Assembly: GCA_963661535.1 (NCBI GenBank)
Contig: CAVLCC010000014.1
Coordinates: 1 to 44,839 of the forward strand
From: CAVLCC01 sp963661535
GTDB taxonomy: Bacteria > Actinomycetota > Coriobacteriia > Coriobacteriales > CADBOM01
Length of the DNA: 44,839 nucleotides
Reading direction: 5' to 3'
The position numbers were made by a program, and so were the translations under genes. Below the pieces are notes generated by a model. That model saw nothing but the letters and a program-made list of their open reading frames with translations. It searched no databases and was not told where the DNA came from. Shown piece after piece: positions 7,919 through 15,435 of this stretch (position 1 is the first letter of the stretch; each line of letters opens with the position of its first letter).

Positions 7919-8209
7919 ATGAAACTCAAGCCACTAGGCGACAGGGTTATTCTAAAACAAGCAGAGGCTGAGACAGCAACAAAGTCTGGCATTTTGCTTG
8001 CTTCAACTGCACAAGAAAAACCACAAAGAGGCACAGTTTTATCTGTAGGCGAGGGCAAACTCGACAACAATGGCAACCTTGTAAAGCCAGCTGTTAAAGA
8101 GGGCGACACTGTTATCTATAGCAAATATGGTGGAACAGAAGTTACTCTAGACGGCGACGAAGTAATCATTCTTCGTGCAGACGACATTTATGCAGTAATT
8201 GAGGGCTAA
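7919..8209 (+). CDS. groES: Co-chaperonin GroES (Hsp10)
   Basis: The product is a 96-residue protein of the usual length, beginning MKLKPLGDRVILKQAEAE. It carries the mobile loop TATKSGILLASTAQEKPQ and the roof segment that follow the family pattern. It caps the GroEL double ring and closes the folding chamber in the cytoplasm. TAGGAGGTAG about 10 nt before ATG is a strong ribosome site. It is the first gene of the groES-groEL operon, transcribed from the promoter and CIRCE operator just upstream, and groEL follows 57 bp later. Nothing unusual is seen. Confidence 0.97.
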   Translation: MKLKPLGDRVILKQAEAETATKSGILLASTAQEKPQRGTVLSVGEGKLDNNGNLVKPAVKEGDTVIYSKYGGTEVTLDGDEVIILRADDIYAVIEG

Positions 8210-8266
8210 TCAGGCTCTTATTCATAAAATTTTTAACTTTAAATTTTTTAGAGAGGAACAAATAAA

Positions 8267-9904
8267 ATGGCAAAGAACATTAAGTTCGATTCTGATGCAC
8301 GCGGTGCTTTGGCTAAAGGCGTTACAAAGCTCTCCGATGCTGTAAAAGTAACCCTAGGACCTAAGGGTCGTTATGTTGCTTTTGAGCGTAGTTATGGCGC
8401 TCCAACTATTACAAACGATGGTGTTACAGTTGCAAAAGAAGTTGAGCTAGAAGATCCAGTAGAGAACATGGGCGCTCAACTTGTTCGTCAGGTAGCAGTT
8501 AAGACAAACGATGTTGCAGGCGACGGCACAACTACAGCAACCCTTTTGGCAGACGAGATTGTTAACGAGGGACTTCGTAACGTAATCGCAGGTGCTAATC
8601 CACTAGCTATTCGTCGTGGCATTTCAAAAGCTGTAGACGCAGTTGTAGACCACATCAAATCTGTTGCAATTCCTGTTGCTAATAAAGAGCAAATTGCAAA
8701 CATCGGTTCAATTTCTGCTGGTGACCCAACAATCGGACAAAAAATTGCAGAGGCAATGGACGTTGTTGGCAAAGACGGCGTAATCACTGTAGAAGATTCA
8801 CAAACATTTGGCATTGATATCGATACTGTAGAGGGTATGCAGTTCGACAAAGGATACATTTCTCCTTACATGGCTACCGACATGGAGCGCATGGAAGCAG
8901 TTATGCAAAATCCTCTAATTCTTATGACAGACCAAAAGATCACTTCAATCCAAACAATTTTGCCTTTGCTTGAGCAGGTTATGCAAAGTGGTCGTTCTAT
9001 GCTAATCATCTGCCAAGACCTTGAGGGCGAGGCTCTAGCAACTTTGCTACTAAACAAGATGCGTGGAACCCTAAATGTTGTAGCCGTTAAGGCTCCAGGT
9101 TATGGAGACAGACGCAAGCGTATGCTAGAAGACATTGCTATTGTTACAGGCGGAACTGTTGTATCAGAAGATATGGGCATGAAGCTCGAAGATACAACTA
9201 TGGAGATGCTTGGCAACGCAAAGACAGCAACTATCACCAAAGATACAACAACTCTTGTTGATGGTGCTGGCAGTGCAGACAACATCAAAGCTCGTGTATT
9301 CCAAATCAAAGGCGAGATTGAGACAACCGACTCTAACTTCGACCGTGAGAAACTTGAAGAGCGCCTAGCTAAGCTATCTGGTGGCGTTGCAGTAATCAAA
9401 GTTGGCGCAGCTACAGAGTCCGAGCTTAAAGAAATTAAATCTCGTATCGAAGATGCACTTCAAGCAACACGCGCAGCTGTTGAGGAGGGCATTGTTGCAG
9501 GCGGCGGCGTTGCTTTGCTAAATGCAATCAAATGCCTCGACTCTGTTGAGACAGTTAACAACGACGAGAAGGTCGGTGTTGATATTATCCGCCGTTCTTT
9601 GGAGGCTCCACTTCGCACAATTGCAAACAATGCAGGCTTTGAAGGCTCTGTTATCGTTGAAAAAGTTAAGGAACTTCCAGAGGGACACGGTCTAAATTGT
9701 GACAATGGTGACTTTGGCAACCTAATTGATATGGGCGTAATTGACCCTGTTAAGGTTGTTCGTTCTGCTTTGCAAAATGCTGCATCAGTTGCTGCTCTTA
9801 TCCTCATTACTGAGTGCACAATCAATGATATTCCTAAAGATCCAGACCCAGCTGCAATGGCTGCAATGGCAGGCGGAGCAGGCGGCGGAATGGGAATGAT
9901 GTAA
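8267..9904 (+). CDS. groEL: Chaperonin GroEL (Hsp60)
   Basis: The product is 545 residues, the typical length. The N-terminal KNIKFDSDARGALAKGV, the ATP-site blocks TLGPKGR and GDGTTTATLLADEI, and the Gly-Gly-Met tail (GGAGGGMGMM) are all present. It forms the tetradecameric folding chamber with GroES. GAGAGGAAC precedes the ATG. It shares the CIRCE-controlled promoter of groES, and a terminator follows at 9972. It uses more G/C-ending codons than the flanking genes, as expected for a highly expressed protein. Confidence 0.98.
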   Translation: MAKNIKFDSDARGALAKGVTKLSDAVKVTLGPKGRYVAFERSYGAPTITNDGVTVAKEVELEDPVENMGAQLVRQVAVKTNDVAGDGTTTATLLADEIVNEGLRNVIAGANPLAIRRGISKAVDAVVDHIKSVAIPVANKEQIANIGSISAGDPTIGQKIAEAMDVVGKDGVITVEDSQTFGIDIDTVEGMQFDKGYISPYMATDMERMEAVMQNPLILMTDQKITSIQTILPLLEQVMQSGRSMLIICQDLEGEALATLLLNKMRGTLNVVAVKAPGYGDRRKRMLEDIAIVTGGTVVSEDMGMKLEDTTMEMLGNAKTATITKDTTTLVDGAGSADNIKARVFQIKGEIETTDSNFDREKLEERLAKLSGGVAVIKVGAATESELKEIKSRIEDALQATRAAVEEGIVAGGGVALLNAIKCLDSVETVNNDEKVGVDIIRRSLEAPLRTIANNAGFEGSVIVEKVKELPEGHGLNCDNGDFGNLIDMGVIDPVKVVRSALQNAASVAALILITECTINDIPKDPDPAAMAAMAGGAGGGMGMM

Positions 9905-9971
9905 GAATTTAGTATATAACTAACTTTTTACTGACGTCTATCCGCAATATTTTTTGCTAAATAGAATTTAT

Positions 9972-10005
9972 AAAGGCTTTGGCATATTGTGTCAGAGCCT
10001 TTTTT
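9972..10005 (+). terminator. Terminator of groESL
   Basis: AAAGGCTTTG pairs with CAGAGCCTTT with one imperfect pair, followed by a run of six T. It lies about 70 nt after the groEL stop codon. Confidence 0.8.
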
Positions 10006-10025
10006 AGTTAAGTATATGCAACTAA

Positions 10026-10052
10026 AAACCCGCTAGATAACGTAGCGGGTTT
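10026..10052 (-). terminator. Terminator of tRNA-Ser
   Basis: A perfect 10-bp stem (AAACCCGCTA 10026-10035 with 10043-10052) has a 7-nt loop. On the minus strand it is followed by a T-run (TTTTTAG) and sits 15 nt after the tRNA 3' end. Confidence 0.8.
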
Positions 10053-10066
10053 CTCAATTTTTAATA

Positions 10067-10157
10067 TGGCGGAGGGGGAGGGATTCGAACCCTCGGAACG
10101 GGGACACCGCTCGACGGTTTTCAAGACCGTTGCATTCAACCACTCTGCCACCCCTCC
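10067..10157 (-). tRNA. tRNA-Ser (anticodon TGA)
   Basis: A 91-nt class II tRNA with acceptor GGAGGGG paired to CCCCTCC. The anticodon stem is ACGGT/ACCGT around CTTGAAA, which gives TGA. A long variable arm is present, along with the T-loop GGTTCGAATCC and an encoded CCA end (TGG at 10067-10069). The long variable arm and the anticodon agree on serine. Confidence 0.95.
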
Positions 10158-10235
10158 GAGCGGCATTGTCTACAATAACACAGCAAGCATAAAACTAAGT
10201 TGATTACTTTGTTAACTGTGTATAAAATTACGATG

Positions 10236-10277
10236 AAAAGCAATCGGGAGCTTTAAGACTGCCCTCAATTGCTTTTT
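10236..10277 (-). terminator. Terminator of the DUF2284-RACo transcript
   Basis: AAAAGCAAT (10236-10244) pairs with ATTGCTTTT (10268-10276), with an inner GGG/CCC pairing. It lies 90 nt after the stop codon of the minus-strand DUF2284 gene, and T residues flank the stem on both strands. Confidence 0.7.
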
Positions 10278-10366
10278 AATCGTGTACTTCAAACCAGCTT
10301 TAAAACACAAATCATGACCGCGTATTATCTGCTAGCACAACACATATTAAGAAATAGCCTTTTGGC

Positions 10367-10912
10367 CTAGAATAAAACGCAACTCACATATGCAACATGA
10401 TCTGAGCCATGGTTGTAGGGAATATCAGCTGCAACGCATACTTTGCTAACAACCATTCCAGCTGCTTCCATAGCAACAAATTGTTTGTCAGGAAATCTGC
10501 ATGAATCATCTGGATACGAACACTCATCGCAAATTGTGCATGGACCTGCTGCCAAAAATAAGCAATCCGATACAAGCTCGCGCACATCATCAGCAAAAGG
10601 AAGCATTCTTTCTTTATGCTCATCGTTTGTGTCCATCATTGTATCAATGTCAAACTCATCTTCAAGCTCTGCAACAGTTTCAAATACCACACAATCAGAA
10701 TATTTAGCTATTCGCTCCCCCCATTCATCAACACTTCCACATGCGGGAGGACAAGACCAATTCTTATCATAACTATGACAAGTGTTTGATGCGCACATTG
10801 CACGCACATCTTCTGTTACAGATAGATTGCTAGCCTCAGTATATCCAATGCAGTTGTATCCGTGTTCTTCTGCGAGATTCTTAATTTTTTCTACAAGTTC
10901 AGGATTATTCAT
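10367..10912 (-). CDS. DUF2284 cysteine-rich metal-binding protein
   Basis: The product is a 181-residue protein rich in cysteine. The blocks CHSYDKNWSCPPACG and PCTICDECSYPDDSCRFP are the hallmarks of the DUF2284 family, thought to bind metal or iron-sulfur clusters. The ATG at 10912 is chosen over 10933 because AGGAG lies 6 nt before it. It follows the RACo gene by 63 bp on the same strand, so the two are probably co-transcribed. DUF2284 genes often accompany corrinoid methyl-transfer systems, which fits a role in electron delivery or cofactor maintenance, but no reaction is established. Confidence 0.8.
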   Translation of the reverse strand: MNNPELVEKIKNLAEEHGYNCIGYTEASNLSVTEDVRAMCASNTCHSYDKNWSCPPACGSVDEWGERIAKYSDCVVFETVAELEDEFDIDTMMDTNDEHKERMLPFADDVRELVSDCLFLAAGPCTICDECSYPDDSCRFPDKQFVAMEAAGMVVSKVCVAADIPYNHGSDHVAYVSCVLF

Positions 10913-10975
10913 ATTTTCTCCTAGCCTCTTCAAATCTTACCTTGCACATATTATATATATTAGTAGCTTTAGCTT

Positions 10976-12505
10976 TTATATATCCATTTCTTCTTCAAAC
11001 ATCATTTGATCTACATAGTGATCATTAAATCTAGCAGAAGTAGAAAGCTCCAGATACTCGCAAAGTTTTGTGACTTTCTCAAGTTCTCCTCTTGCTTCTT
11101 GAGAGATAAGCACTGCAGATGCGCCTTCTCCAGCGGAGTTTCCAACCGCACGTGCTTTTGGTAAAAGCTCACTTGGATAAAGACCAATTCTCACAGCGTT
11201 TCTTACATTAATATGAAAACCAAATCCACCGGCAACCAAAAGCTCGTCTACGTCGTTAACGCTAATCCCATATTCATCTAGCAAAGTATAAATGCCTGCG
11301 CACACAGCACCCTTTGCAAGTTGAATACTCCTCACGTCCTTTTGCGTTACATATACATTATGCTCGCGCGATAAGAAAATTGCACTCTGATCTCCAACCT
11401 CACCAACAAGGTCTGCACCCCAGCCATCAATATCATCTGGATCTTGAATTAGACCAGTCTCATCAATAATGCCTAGGTCAAGTCCAATAGCCAAAGTGTC
11501 AATTAACCCCGTTCCACAAATTCCCACCGGAGCAACATTTGCAATAATGTCTAGCTCTAAAGCGTTGTCCTTAATATTAACCTTAGAAATTCCTCCAGGA
11601 GCTGCTGGCATTCCGCACTCAATATTTGCACCCTCAAAAGCAGGACCTGCGGCAGTGGCACAAGCAATCATACGATCTTTGCCACCAACAATCATCTCTC
11701 CATTGGTTCCAACATCAACAAATACACAAGGTTTTTCTTTGCGAGCAAGACCTACCGCCACAGCACCACTTGTTATGTCTCCGCCAACATAACCAGCAAC
11801 GCAAGGCATCATATACATATTGTTGCAAAGTCCCTCAATCTTGTGTTTATCACCAAAAAGTGTGAGAGGCGTAAACGGGTTTACACCAATGCTGTCAGGG
11901 GAGAGTCCCGTGGCAATATGCTGCATTACAGTGTTTCCTGCCAATACACCTTTAGCGGGAGCCTTATACTCAATTCCAGCGTGTGCAAATGCTTCATTAG
12001 CAAGCTTAATCAAACCAGAATCAATTACCTCTTGCATAGCTTTAAGCTTTCCTGCCATAGAAGCATCAATTCTGCTAATTACATCTGAGCCAAATACAAT
12101 TTGTGGATTCGGACAGCTCGCACTAGATAGGCGCTTGCCAGTCTTTAAATCATGCAAGTGAACAACAACTGTGGTAGTTCCAACGTCAATAGCAAGTCCG
12201 TATTCGCCTTCTTGACCCTCATCAACTTTATATGGAGTCGAAAATCCGTCATCTGTTATAGCCATCACGCTGTCATCTTTGTCGAGAATGATCTTAATGC
12301 CATCTTCAACTTTAGATTGACAAGCCAAGTGGTATTCCAAGCCTTCAGATGTTCTTAACAACACTCTACACTTGCCACATTTTCCGTTTCCTCCGCAAGG
12401 AGCCAAGAAGTTAATGCCTTGTTCTTGCAATAAGTCAAGAACAGTTTTGTCCCCGTTACTTTCAACTAAGCTTGTTCCTGAACCTGTAACAATTTCTGCT
12501 TTCAT
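10976..12505 (-). CDS. RACo-type reductive activator of corrinoid proteins
   Basis: The product is 509 residues. The N-terminal 2Fe-2S ferredoxin domain has cysteines C37, C43, C46 and C62 (APCGGNGKCGKC, later LAC). A linker leads to an ASKHA-fold ATPase domain of the DUF4445 type, with YGLAIDVGTTTVVVHL as phosphate-1 motif, VDVGTNGEM, and GICGTGLID. Such proteins use ATP to reduce inactive Co(II) corrinoid back to Co(I). ATG at 12505 follows GGAGGAG, while the upstream TTG reading lacks a site. It is divergent from the corrinoid protein at 13048, its likely client, and is followed by the DUF2284 gene. Confidence 0.9.
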   Translation of the reverse strand: MKAEIVTGSGTSLVESNGDKTVLDLLQEQGINFLAPCGGNGKCGKCRVLLRTSEGLEYHLACQSKVEDGIKIILDKDDSVMAITDDGFSTPYKVDEGQEGEYGLAIDVGTTTVVVHLHDLKTGKRLSSASCPNPQIVFGSDVISRIDASMAGKLKAMQEVIDSGLIKLANEAFAHAGIEYKAPAKGVLAGNTVMQHIATGLSPDSIGVNPFTPLTLFGDKHKIEGLCNNMYMMPCVAGYVGGDITSGAVAVGLARKEKPCVFVDVGTNGEMIVGGKDRMIACATAAGPAFEGANIECGMPAAPGGISKVNIKDNALELDIIANVAPVGICGTGLIDTLAIGLDLGIIDETGLIQDPDDIDGWGADLVGEVGDQSAIFLSREHNVYVTQKDVRSIQLAKGAVCAGIYTLLDEYGISVNDVDELLVAGGFGFHINVRNAVRIGLYPSELLPKARAVGNSAGEGASAVLISQEARGELEKVTKLCEYLELSTSARFNDHYVDQMMFEEEMDI

Positions 12506-12900
12506 GTTCTCCTCCAAACTTTCCAAATACATTTGCATACATTCGGCATATACCCGCACTACATTTAAGTAACAAAATATAAGCAAAGCACGTTTTTGCA
12601 ATAAGCATATTTTAAGCATACTTTACATAATTTATTGCTTGTATATAAAGGATTATACTTCTATTAGTAAAAAATCCCAAACTATATTTTTTCACGATAT
12701 TTTGTGTTTTTGACCATATACAACCACTATATTTTCTATATATTACCCGTTGTTTATATGTTTTTAGCAAAATTGGAGCTTACAAACTTGAGACATTCTA
12801 ATATTTATATCTGTCAAATTTATACTTATATATCATCGATAATCACAATTTAGCACTTAAAAATTTATATCATTAATACAAGAAGAGAATAATTTTCTTC
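12506..12900. other. AT-rich divergent intergenic region
   Basis: Almost 400 bp of very AT-rich DNA separate the RACo gene from the corrinoid-protein promoter. Many TATAT and TTATAT words occur. No gene or clear structure is seen. It should contain the promoter of the RACo operon and any shared operators. Confidence 0.5.
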
Positions 12901-12931
12901 TTGCAAACTCATTAAAGCGCGGTGCTATAAT
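12901..12931 (+). promoter_or_regulatory. Probable promoter of the corrinoid-protein gene
   Basis: A perfect -10 (TATAAT, 12926-12931) lies 19 bp after TTGCAA (12901-12906). The spacing is slightly long. It implies a leader of about 110 nt. Confidence 0.55.
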
Positions 12932-12937
12932 GTCAAT

Positions 12938-13047
12938 TGTTCGAGGGACTTAAGAAGGCAATCGGATAAAAACGAGTCTCACGAATGACTGTGAAAGTTT
13001 CGTATTGAGTGGCTGCAAGGAGCAGCCAAGACGAAAGGGGTTTTAAA
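12938..13047 (+). promoter_or_regulatory. Structured leader of the corrinoid-protein mRNA
   Basis: About 110 nt of GC-richer sequence separate the promoter from the start codon. It holds a perfect 7-bp hairpin (TGGCTGC 13010-13016 with 13022-13028) and an upstream ACGA/TCGT stem near 12981-13002. GACGAAAGGGG then supplies the ribosome site. I could not match it to a cobalamin, THF or SAM riboswitch, since the B12 box is not seen. A regulatory role is possible but unproven. Confidence 0.35.
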
Positions 13048-13689
13048 ATGGCACTTTTAGATGACATCAATGCCGCAATCCAAACTGGTAAGAAAAAGAA
13101 AGTTGTTCCGCTAGTACAACAAGCTATCGACGAGGGCGTTGACGCACAAGACATTCTTGGTGCTCTACTTGACGGCTTTGGTGTTATTGGCGAGAAATTC
13201 CGTAACGACGAGGTATTCGTTCCTGAGGTTCTCGTAGCTGCACGTGCTATGAACGCTGGTACAGCACTTCTAAAACCACTTCTAGAGCAAGCTGGTAATG
13301 AGCCTCTAGGCAAAGCTTGCCTAGGTTCTGTCGAGGGCGACATGCACGACATTGGAAAGAATATTGTTCGTATGATGGTTGAGGGCAAAGGCATCGAGGT
13401 TGAAGATCTTGGCATCGATGTTAAACCTGAGGTATTCGTAAACTGGGTTAAAGATCACAGCGACTGCAAACTAGTTCTTTGCTCAGCTCTTCTAACAACC
13501 ACAATGCCTAAGCTAGACGAGGTTGTTCGTGCATTCAAAGATGCTGGTCTTCGCGACAACGTAAAGATCATGGTTGGCGGCGCTCCTGTAACTCAAGAGT
13601 ATTGCGACGAAATTGGCGCAGATGCATACACTCCAGATGGCGGTTCTTGCGCAATCAAAGCTGCTGAGCTTCTAGAGGCAATGAAATAA
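13048..13689 (+). CDS. Corrinoid (cobalamin-binding) protein of a methyltransferase system
   Basis: The product is 213 residues with the two-domain plan of MtaC/MtbC-type proteins: an N-terminal helical cap (residues about 1-85) and a Rossmann B12-binding domain. The cobalamin signature is complete: DMHDIG with the lower-ligand His at residue 100, then SALL and VGGAPV. It carries the methyl group on cobalt between two methyltransferases. ATG at 13048 has AAAGGGG upstream, and the reading from 13009 is rejected. It stands alone between a promoter and a terminator, divergent from the RACo gene that should reactivate it. The methyltransferases at 350 and 4982 are plausible partners. High G/C codon usage suggests strong expression. 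Confidence 0.92.
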   Translation: MALLDDINAAIQTGKKKKVVPLVQQAIDEGVDAQDILGALLDGFGVIGEKFRNDEVFVPEVLVAARAMNAGTALLKPLLEQAGNEPLGKACLGSVEGDMHDIGKNIVRMMVEGKGIEVEDLGIDVKPEVFVNWVKDHSDCKLVLCSALLTTTMPKLDEVVRAFKDAGLRDNVKIMVGGAPVTQEYCDEIGADAYTPDGGSCAIKAAELLEAMK

Positions 13690-13734
13690 TTTATTTCTAA
13701 TCTACTAACTCGCTAGCATATATAAACTAGTAAT

Positions 13735-13775
13735 TTATCCCCCGTTTGCGTTTAATGCAATCGGGGGATTATTTT
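13735..13775 (+). terminator. Terminator of the corrinoid-protein gene
   Basis: ATCCCCCG (13737-13744) pairs with CGGGGGAT (13762-13769), with an inner TTGC/GCAA pairing, followed by TATTTTT. Confidence 0.88.
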
Positions 13776-13794
13776 TGCTTGCGATAATTTATTT

Positions 13795-14265
13795 ATGAGT
13801 TTAAAAGACGATGAGATTTATATGGGGTATGCGCTCGAGCAAGCTCAGGCTGCACTTTCGATGGGAGAAGTGCCTGTGGGTGCTGTGGTTGTGTGCAATA
13901 AAGAGGTTATTGCCAAAGCATGTAACTGCAAAGAAACCCAAAATGATCCAACAGGACACGCAGAAATTGTGGCAATGCGAAAAGCTGCAAAATATTTGGA
14001 TAATTGGCGTCTCGAGAATTGCACAATATATGTAACCTTAGAACCATGTTCTATGTGTGCTGGAGCAATGGTTCAAGCTAGAATATCTAGATGTGTTATT
14101 GGGGCAGATGATCCAAAAGCCGGAGCTATAGATTCTATATATGCTATTGGAGACAATCCGCATCTAAATCATTCATTCCCTTCTACATTTGGTGTTAGAG
14201 AAGACGAATGTCGAGATTTGTTAGAGAAGTTTTTTATGCAAAAAAGGAGCTATGAAGATGCCTAA
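13795..14265 (+). CDS. tadA: tRNA adenosine(34) deaminase TadA
   Basis: The product is 156 residues of the cytidine/deoxycytidylate deaminase fold. The zinc and catalytic residues are clear: HAE (H55, E57) and PCSMC (C85, C88). It converts A34 to inosine in tRNA-Arg(ACG). GMRS-type context and length fit TadA rather than guanine deaminase, though family members can be confused. No ribosome site precedes ATG at 13795, and the stop of the previous terminator is only 20 nt away, so the transcript may be leaderless or initiate within the terminator region. The gene overlaps ispE by 8 nt. Confidence 0.88.
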   Translation: MSLKDDEIYMGYALEQAQAALSMGEVPVGAVVVCNKEVIAKACNCKETQNDPTGHAEIVAMRKAAKYLDNWRLENCTIYVTLEPCSMCAGAMVQARISRCVIGADDPKAGAIDSIYAIGDNPHLNHSFPSTFGVREDECRDLLEKFFMQKRSYEDA

Positions 14266-15208
14266 ACCTGAGTATATAGAGATGGATATTGTGGCTCCTG
14301 CAAAAATTAATCTAGGTTTAGACGTTGGTAAAAATATAGTTGATGGAAGACATAGATTATCAACAGTAATGCAATCAATTTCTTTGTGCGATAAGCTCCA
14401 TGTGTGTGCCGATTGGGATCCTCCACATGCAGATGTGCAAATAGATATGACATATGCCGAGGGTATAGACCACGAAGATGTGTCGCTAGAAGACAACCTA
14501 GCATACAAGGCAATAATGTCTTTTTGCGACTACATTGGAAAACCAATGGGAGATCGCATACACATTACTTTGCAAAAAAATATTCCAACAAAATCTGGGC
14601 TAGGTGGAGGTTCTTCTGATTGCGCTGCCGTAATAAAACTTATGGCACTTTTATATAGACTGGACCCAAATGGCAAAGAAGCAATTGAAGTGGCACGTAG
14701 TTTGGGAAGCGACGTTGCATTTTTCTTAGATGGAGGGTGTGCAAAGTTTGGAGGTTTTGGAGATGTAATCGAAAACAGGTTTGAAACTCCAAAGCTTTAT
14801 TTAGCACTTGCTCGTCCGCATGAGGGGCTAAGCACTCCTGATGTATATAAAACATTTGACAAGATGAGCACTTCAGATGATTTACAGGGTGAAGACTTTT
14901 CTCAAAAACAATTAGTTGAACACCTTAGTTCAAAAAAATCATCAGCTACTAAAATTGCTAGTTCTATTGGAAACAGCTTACAGCTAGCCGCATGCAAACT
15001 AAATAGCGAAATATCTTACATAATTTCAACATTTGATAGTTTGCCAGGAGTTCTAAAATCTTCAGTATCTGGAAGCGGATCTGCATGTTACGCAATTTGT
15101 GAAGATGAAATTTCTGCAAAAAAAGCTGTAGAAGAGATGAAAAATCAAGGATTTTGGTCGGTTGCCTGCGATAGTGTATCGTTTGGCGCAGGCTGGAATG
15201 TTAACTAG
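14258..15208 (+). CDS. ispE: 4-diphosphocytidyl-2-C-methylerythritol kinase IspE
   Basis: The product is a GHMP kinase of 316 residues. APAKINLGLDVG at the N-terminus and the ATP loop PTKSGLGGGSSDCAA are diagnostic for IspE, which phosphorylates CDP-methylerythritol in the MEP isoprenoid pathway. Two in-frame ATG codons exist at 14252 and 14258. GGAG at 14246-14249 sits 8 nt before the second, which is preferred. It is translationally coupled to tadA by overlap. A C-terminal SVSGSGSACYAI segment matches the third GHMP motif. Confidence 0.93.
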   Translation: MPKPEYIEMDIVAPAKINLGLDVGKNIVDGRHRLSTVMQSISLCDKLHVCADWDPPHADVQIDMTYAEGIDHEDVSLEDNLAYKAIMSFCDYIGKPMGDRIHITLQKNIPTKSGLGGGSSDCAAVIKLMALLYRLDPNGKEAIEVARSLGSDVAFFLDGGCAKFGGFGDVIENRFETPKLYLALARPHEGLSTPDVYKTFDKMSTSDDLQGEDFSQKQLVEHLSSKKSSATKIASSIGNSLQLAACKLNSEISYIISTFDSLPGVLKSSVSGSGSACYAICEDEISAKKAVEEMKNQGFWSVACDSVSFGAGWNVN

Positions 15209-15282
15209 CAATTTTTGTGATTTGTGTGTTACACTAATCAACGCGCATTTGAGCGAAACATTTTTTAAGCTCAATCGAGCAA

Positions 15283-15356
15283 TGGGATATCGTCCAATGG
15301 CAGGACTCTGGTTTTTGGTACCAGCTATCTAGGTTCGAATCCTGGTATCCCAGCCA
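15283..15356 (+). tRNA. tRNA-Gln (anticodon TTG)
   Basis: A 74-nt cloverleaf with acceptor TGGGATA paired to TATCCCA, anticodon arm CTGGTTTTTGGTACCAG giving TTG, T-arm AGGTTCGAATCCT, and an encoded CCA. The first pair T-A is typical of tRNA-Gln. Confidence 0.95.
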
Positions 15357-15366
15357 AAAGAAATCT

Positions 15367-15395
15367 AAACGGGGAGACAATATCTCCCCGTTTTT
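15367..15395 (+). terminator. Terminator after tRNA-Gln
   Basis: AAACGGGGAGA pairs perfectly with TCTCCCCGTTT around a short loop and ends in five T. It lies 10 nt after the tRNA and before glmU. Confidence 0.92.
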
Positions 15396-15435
15396 AATAT
15401 GAACGCTAAAATATATAAGGAGCGCATTAAATAAC

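Noticed and set aside
8488..8859. Minus-strand reading frames of 60-120 codons inside groEL
   Set aside because: They are antisense shadows caused by the regular codon pattern of a highly expressed gene.
12938..13047. Cobalamin riboswitch before the corrinoid protein
   Set aside because: The GCCACTG B12 box and the usual multi-helix core are not visible, so it is reported only as an unassigned leader.
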